Assembly (NCBI GenBank): GCA_027325115.1
Contig: DAHWFG010000432.1
Span: 1 to 17,177, forward strand
DNA from: JAKBCQ01 sp021807585
Lineage (GTDB): Bacteria; Planctomycetota; Planctomycetia; Isosphaerales; Isosphaeraceae
Direction: 5' to 3'
DNA length: 17,177 nt
The notes beneath the pieces are model-generated. The model was given only the letters and a program-made list of their open reading frames with translations. It had not been told where the DNA came from and searched no databases. Both the position numbers and the translations under genes were made by a program. Shown piece by piece: positions 14,912 to 17,177 of the stretch; within the stretch, counting starts at the first letter, position 1, and each line of letters begins with the position of its first letter.

Positions 14912-16257
14912 AAATTATCACCCTCGATCGACGCCCCGAGCAGTTTGCGATTGAGCGACCCGCAGCTGAAGAGCATCTCGTCGAGAGCGAACTCGACGTC
15001 GTCGATCTCGACCGCTCCGTCGTCGCTTCGCTCGAGGTGGAACTGAGCGCATCGGCGCATCAATTCTTTGATGAACGACGCGCTCACCCCCGCGGTGCGA
15101 ACGACGATCTCGCGTTTCACGTCGTCGGAAACCGAAAGCCCTTTGGAATAAAGCTCGACGAGTCGCCCGCGTCCCCGATCGTCGGGGAGGGGGAATTCGA
15201 TCGCCTGATCGACCCGACCGGGCCTCGAAGCGAGCGCCGATTCGAGCGTCTCGGGCCGATTCGTCGTAAGAATGAAGAGGATCCGGCTATCGGGATTGAG
15301 GCCGTCCATTTCGTTGAGCATCTTATTCAAAAGAGCCTGCTCGCACGGTCCGGACATCTCTCGACGATCCTTGGCGATCAAATCGACGTCTTCGATTACG
15401 ACCAGGCTGGGTTGTAAGAGGCGAGCCAAGGTCATATATTCGGACAAGAGCGTGATTTGCTCCGCGACGATCAAAAGCGTGGTATGTCCCTTCAAAGCGC
15501 CCGCGAGGTATCGAATCGTGTGCGTTTTCCCCGTCCCCGGCGGTCCGTAGAACAAAAGCCCCTTCTTGGTCGCTTGGCCCCGCTCGGCGAGCCTCGATCT
15601 CTGATCGACAAACCTTAGAACGTTACGCTCGATTAATTCGAGAGTCCGGGACGGCAGAATCACGCGATCCCGATCGATCGACGGTAAGCGATGAACGCGA
15701 ATTCCGGTTGATTCTCCTGTATACATATCATTGTTTTCGAGTGAAAGGATCTTGCCGCGGTAGGAAACCGAAGTTTCGATCGCGTCTTCGAGGAGGTCGA
15801 ACAACTTGCCGGTCTCGATTAGGCCGTGTTCGTCGTCGAGAGCTGCTACCTGCACCTTGATTCCTTCGGGTCGTTCGTATTGAAATCGTCGTTCCATCAG
15901 GACGGCGAACTTCATTCCCTCTCGTTCGAGCAGCCAGAGGCCGTTTTTCAGACAGCGGATCGGTCGATCCTCGCCTATGTCGACTTCGTCGTAAACCGGC
16001 GGCGAAGGATGATATTCGCGATGACTTTTGACTAATAAACCCGCGAAATCAATCCCCATCGTATTACCATAAACGTTCAAAATACCAAGAAATCCGCGAA
16101 TCGCGACTCCGTCGCCGAGAAAACGTTCCAGGCCCTTTTGCAGGTCGGATCGAACGCGGTCGGGAAACTTTCGTTCGGTCAGAGCCAGACGATCGGTCGA
16201 AATCGGCTTGAAATGATTTTTGATGAGAACATCGAGTTTGATTTTTTTTGTGAACAT
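14902..16257 (-). CDS. AAA-family ATPase, classic clade, function unknown
   Basis: A 451-aa protein. Residues about 1-200 form a domain I do not recognise, with no membrane segment or signal. Residues about 205-440 are an AAA module: Walker A GPPGTGKT (238-245), Walker B VVIEDVD (286-292), sensor-1 Asn333 in LTTNRPE and two second-region-of-homology arginines, Arg345 and Arg348, in SRPGR. These belong to the SpoVK/Cdc48/FtsH-like clade that remodels or unfolds proteins as hexamers. There is no HExxH, so it is not an FtsH protease, and there is no visible BCS1 N-domain. The ATG at 16257 is the first ATG; a TTG at 16308 is an alternative. Codons 3-6 contain an A8 run. It overlaps the MFS gene by 10 nt, so it may act on membrane or sulfation partners encoded with it. 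Confidence 0.88.
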   Translation of the reverse strand: MFTKKIKLDVLIKNHFKPISTDRLALTERKFPDRVRSDLQKGLERFLGDGVAIRGFLGILNVYGNTMGIDFAGLLVKSHREYHPSPPVYDEVDIGEDRPIRCLKNGLWLLEREGMKFAVLMERRFQYERPEGIKVQVAALDDEHGLIETGKLFDLLEDAIETSVSYRGKILSLENNDMYTGESTGIRVHRLPSIDRDRVILPSRTLELIERNVLRFVDQRSRLAERGQATKKGLLFYGPPGTGKTHTIRYLAGALKGHTTLLIVAEQITLLSEYMTLARLLQPSLVVIEDVDLIAKDRREMSGPCEQALLNKMLNEMDGLNPDSRILFILTTNRPETLESALASRPGRVDQAIEFPLPDDRGRGRLVELYSKGLSVSDDVKREIVVRTAGVSASFIKELMRRCAQFHLERSDDGAVEIDDVEFALDEMLFSCGSLNRKLLGASIEGDNLCR

Positions 16258-16758
16258 AAATAACTTTGCAAGCCTTTTTGAGAATTCGGATCCGATCGAG
16301 ATTCGCAAGATAAAGATCGCGATCGTTCGTGAACAAAGCGGCGGTTGATAACGGCTTGGATTGAAGGTTTCGTTTCGGACTCAAGAATAAACTAACGGAT
16401 CTACGGTCGAGTTCAAAGCGTGAAACCGAGAGTCGTTTCGGACCCGAAGAGGAACGAATCGCTTCGATATCGCGTCTCGGCGACACGGTTTTTAAAATCC
16501 GCTTTACAATCGCCTTAGAACTGGTGATAAATCGCGAAAAATGCCGGCGAAATTCGGTCGCCCTCGGCCCGATCCGTCTTCGCGCATCGGCGGGAACGTT
16601 TTATAACTCACGCCGGTCGAAATGCGGTGGAACACGACGTCCCACCAGGGTCACGATCCTCTCGGCCGCCGTCGACGATCGCTCGGGTTCGCCTTGAACT
16701 CACCGGTTCATGGCGACCGAAACGAATCGACCCGGCGCCCACAAAGGAGTTCGACACG
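16258..16758. other. Divergent intergenic region between the AAA ATPase and the small membrane protein gene
   Basis: About 500 nt separating genes transcribed away from each other, so it should hold promoters for both. A plus-strand candidate is listed separately. I see no convincing minus-strand promoter. Frames open across it have no ribosome binding site and basic, low-complexity products. Confidence 0.5.
16503..16531 (+). promoter_or_regulatory. Putative sigma-70-type promoter for the small membrane protein gene
   Basis: TTTACA (16503-16508) is followed after 17 nt by GATAAA (16526-16531), matching consensus at five and four of six positions. It would give a leader of about 220 nt before the ATG at 16759, so a closer, less canonical promoter is also possible. 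Confidence 0.3.
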
Positions 16759-16899
16759 ATGACGTTCGCCTATCTCGGTCCCGATACCTTCCTTCCCATG
16801 ACCTCTGTCGTCGCGATCGTCGTCGGCGGTTTGCTGATGATGGGACGCAATTCCTTACGCTTCGTCGCGACTTTCTCCCGTAAGATCATGAAAAAATAA
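16759..16899 (+). CDS. Small single-span membrane protein (46 aa)
   Basis: A 46-aa protein that starts MTFAYLGPDTFLPMTSVV, continues with a hydrophobic segment (about 14-29, including VVAIVVGGLLMMG) and ends with a basic tail (RKIMKK). AAGGAG lies upstream of the ATG with an 8-9 nt spacer, which supports this start over an in-frame ATG at 16627 whose added residues look non-coding. The basic C-terminus suggests a cytoplasmic tail. I have the impression that short proteins with a YLGPDxxLPMTS head recur in planctomycetes, but this cannot be verified here. It lies 102 nt upstream of a larger membrane protein gene on the same strand, and a joint role is possible. The function is unknown. Confidence 0.75.
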   Translation: MTFAYLGPDTFLPMTSVVAIVVGGLLMMGRNSLRFVATFSRKIMKK

Positions 16900-16901
16900 T
16901 C

Positions 16902-16917
16902 ATACAATAATTTGTAT
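16902..16917. repeat. Short AT-rich inverted repeat after the 46-aa gene
   Basis: ATACAA (16902-16907) and TTGTAT (16912-16917) are perfect complements around TAAT, two bases after the stop codon. The stem is AT-only except for one pair and no T-run follows, so it is a weak terminator at best. It could be an operator for the following gene. Confidence 0.35.
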
Positions 16918-17001
16918 TGTCGTTTATGGTCGACGACGGATCGACGATCATGGCGACCGCGATTGGTTGGAATCGCAAAAGATCAAGGAGGATCGAGTTT
17001 G

Positions 17002-17177
17002 ATGACGCGATCGACGACGAAGGGGACGACGGCGTTCGCTCGGCTGGTGCACGCCGCCGCGGCCGACGCCTCGGCCGAAACTGAAAGCCGCGTCGCGACT
17101 CCTCGCGAGCATCGCCTCGGACTTGTCGCGACGATCGCGACCGGGCTCTGGTTCGGCCTCGTCGCGGGTCCGCTCGA
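17002..17177 (+). CDS. Start of a probable multi-span membrane protein (truncated by the window edge)
   Basis: 58 codons are visible. The ATG follows a strong AAGGAGGAT site about 10 nt upstream. The protein begins with a polar, Ala/Thr-rich cytoplasmic head (MTRSTTKGTTAFARLVHAAA) and enters a hydrophobic segment at about residue 44 (LVATIATGLWFGLVAGPL) at the edge. The LWFGLVAG pattern reminds me of the first helix of planctomycete membrane-bound sulfatase or alkaline-phosphatase-superfamily proteins, but too little is visible to decide. If it were a sulfatase, it would pair thematically with the sulfotransferase gene of the neighbouring cluster. That is speculation. Confidence 0.6.
   Translation, partial: MTRSTTKGTTAFARLVHAAAADASAETESRVATPREHRLGLVATIATGLWFGLVAGPL

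Noticed and set aside
14902..16257. BCS1-like or FtsH protease identity for the AAA protein.
   Set aside because: There is no N-terminal membrane segment or BCS1 domain and no HExxH zinc site, so only the general AAA clade is claimed.
16064..16486. A 140-codon minus-strand frame overlapping the AAA gene start.
   Set aside because: It overlaps the ATPase in another frame and is Arg/Ser-rich without domain features.

Overview
The window looks like a GC-rich chromosomal segment of a planctomycete, most probably in or near the Isosphaeraceae. The strongest taxonomic clue is the gene at 8545-9621. It has a prepilin-type GFTLIE N-terminus and a C-terminal H-x9-DG motif, the DUF1559 architecture that is expanded in Planctomycetota. 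The gene order of the oxidase cluster, the TPR-sulfotransferase fusion and the weak Shine-Dalgarno usage at several genes fit this. The lineage call is inference. I see no rRNA, tRNA, CRISPR array, insertion sequence or phage gene.

Left part (1-7822, all minus strand, read right to left): one aerobic respiration operon. It starts with a lipoprotein di-heme cytochrome c (7822-6479) and continues with oxidase subunit II (CuA), subunit I, heme A synthase (ctaA), heme O synthase (ctaB), subunit III and subunit IV. It ends in an incomplete exported protein cut by the window edge, probably a Sco-type copper chaperone. The operon therefore carries the enzyme, two heme-modifying steps and a likely electron donor. 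Subunit I has YSHPAV where A1-type oxidases have a Glu, so the enzyme is of the A2 kind. Two gene junctions are ATGA overlaps. Strong GC hairpins without U-tracts sit in two intra-operon gaps.

Middle (7823-11373): a gene-poor stretch upstream of the oxidase operon, a rho-independent terminator, the DUF1559 pseudopilin-like gene and a membrane-anchored HEAT-repeat protein. The HEAT gene is preceded by an AT-rich promoter region with palindromes.

Right part (11374-16257, minus strand): a compact three-gene set. It encodes a classic-clade AAA ATPase with an unrecognised N-terminal domain, an ACS/ExuT-like MFS transporter with two extra hydrophobic segments, and a TPR-sulfotransferase fusion. 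The first two genes overlap by 10 nt and the next gap is about 16-19 nt. The three together have no function I can name, so this is the best candidate for an undescribed system.

Right edge (16759-17177, plus strand): divergent from the above, a 46-aa single-span membrane protein and the start of a larger membrane protein. 

Two window-wide oddities stand out: a large excess of GATC tetramers, and short AT-rich pockets of rare codons inside otherwise GC-rich genes.
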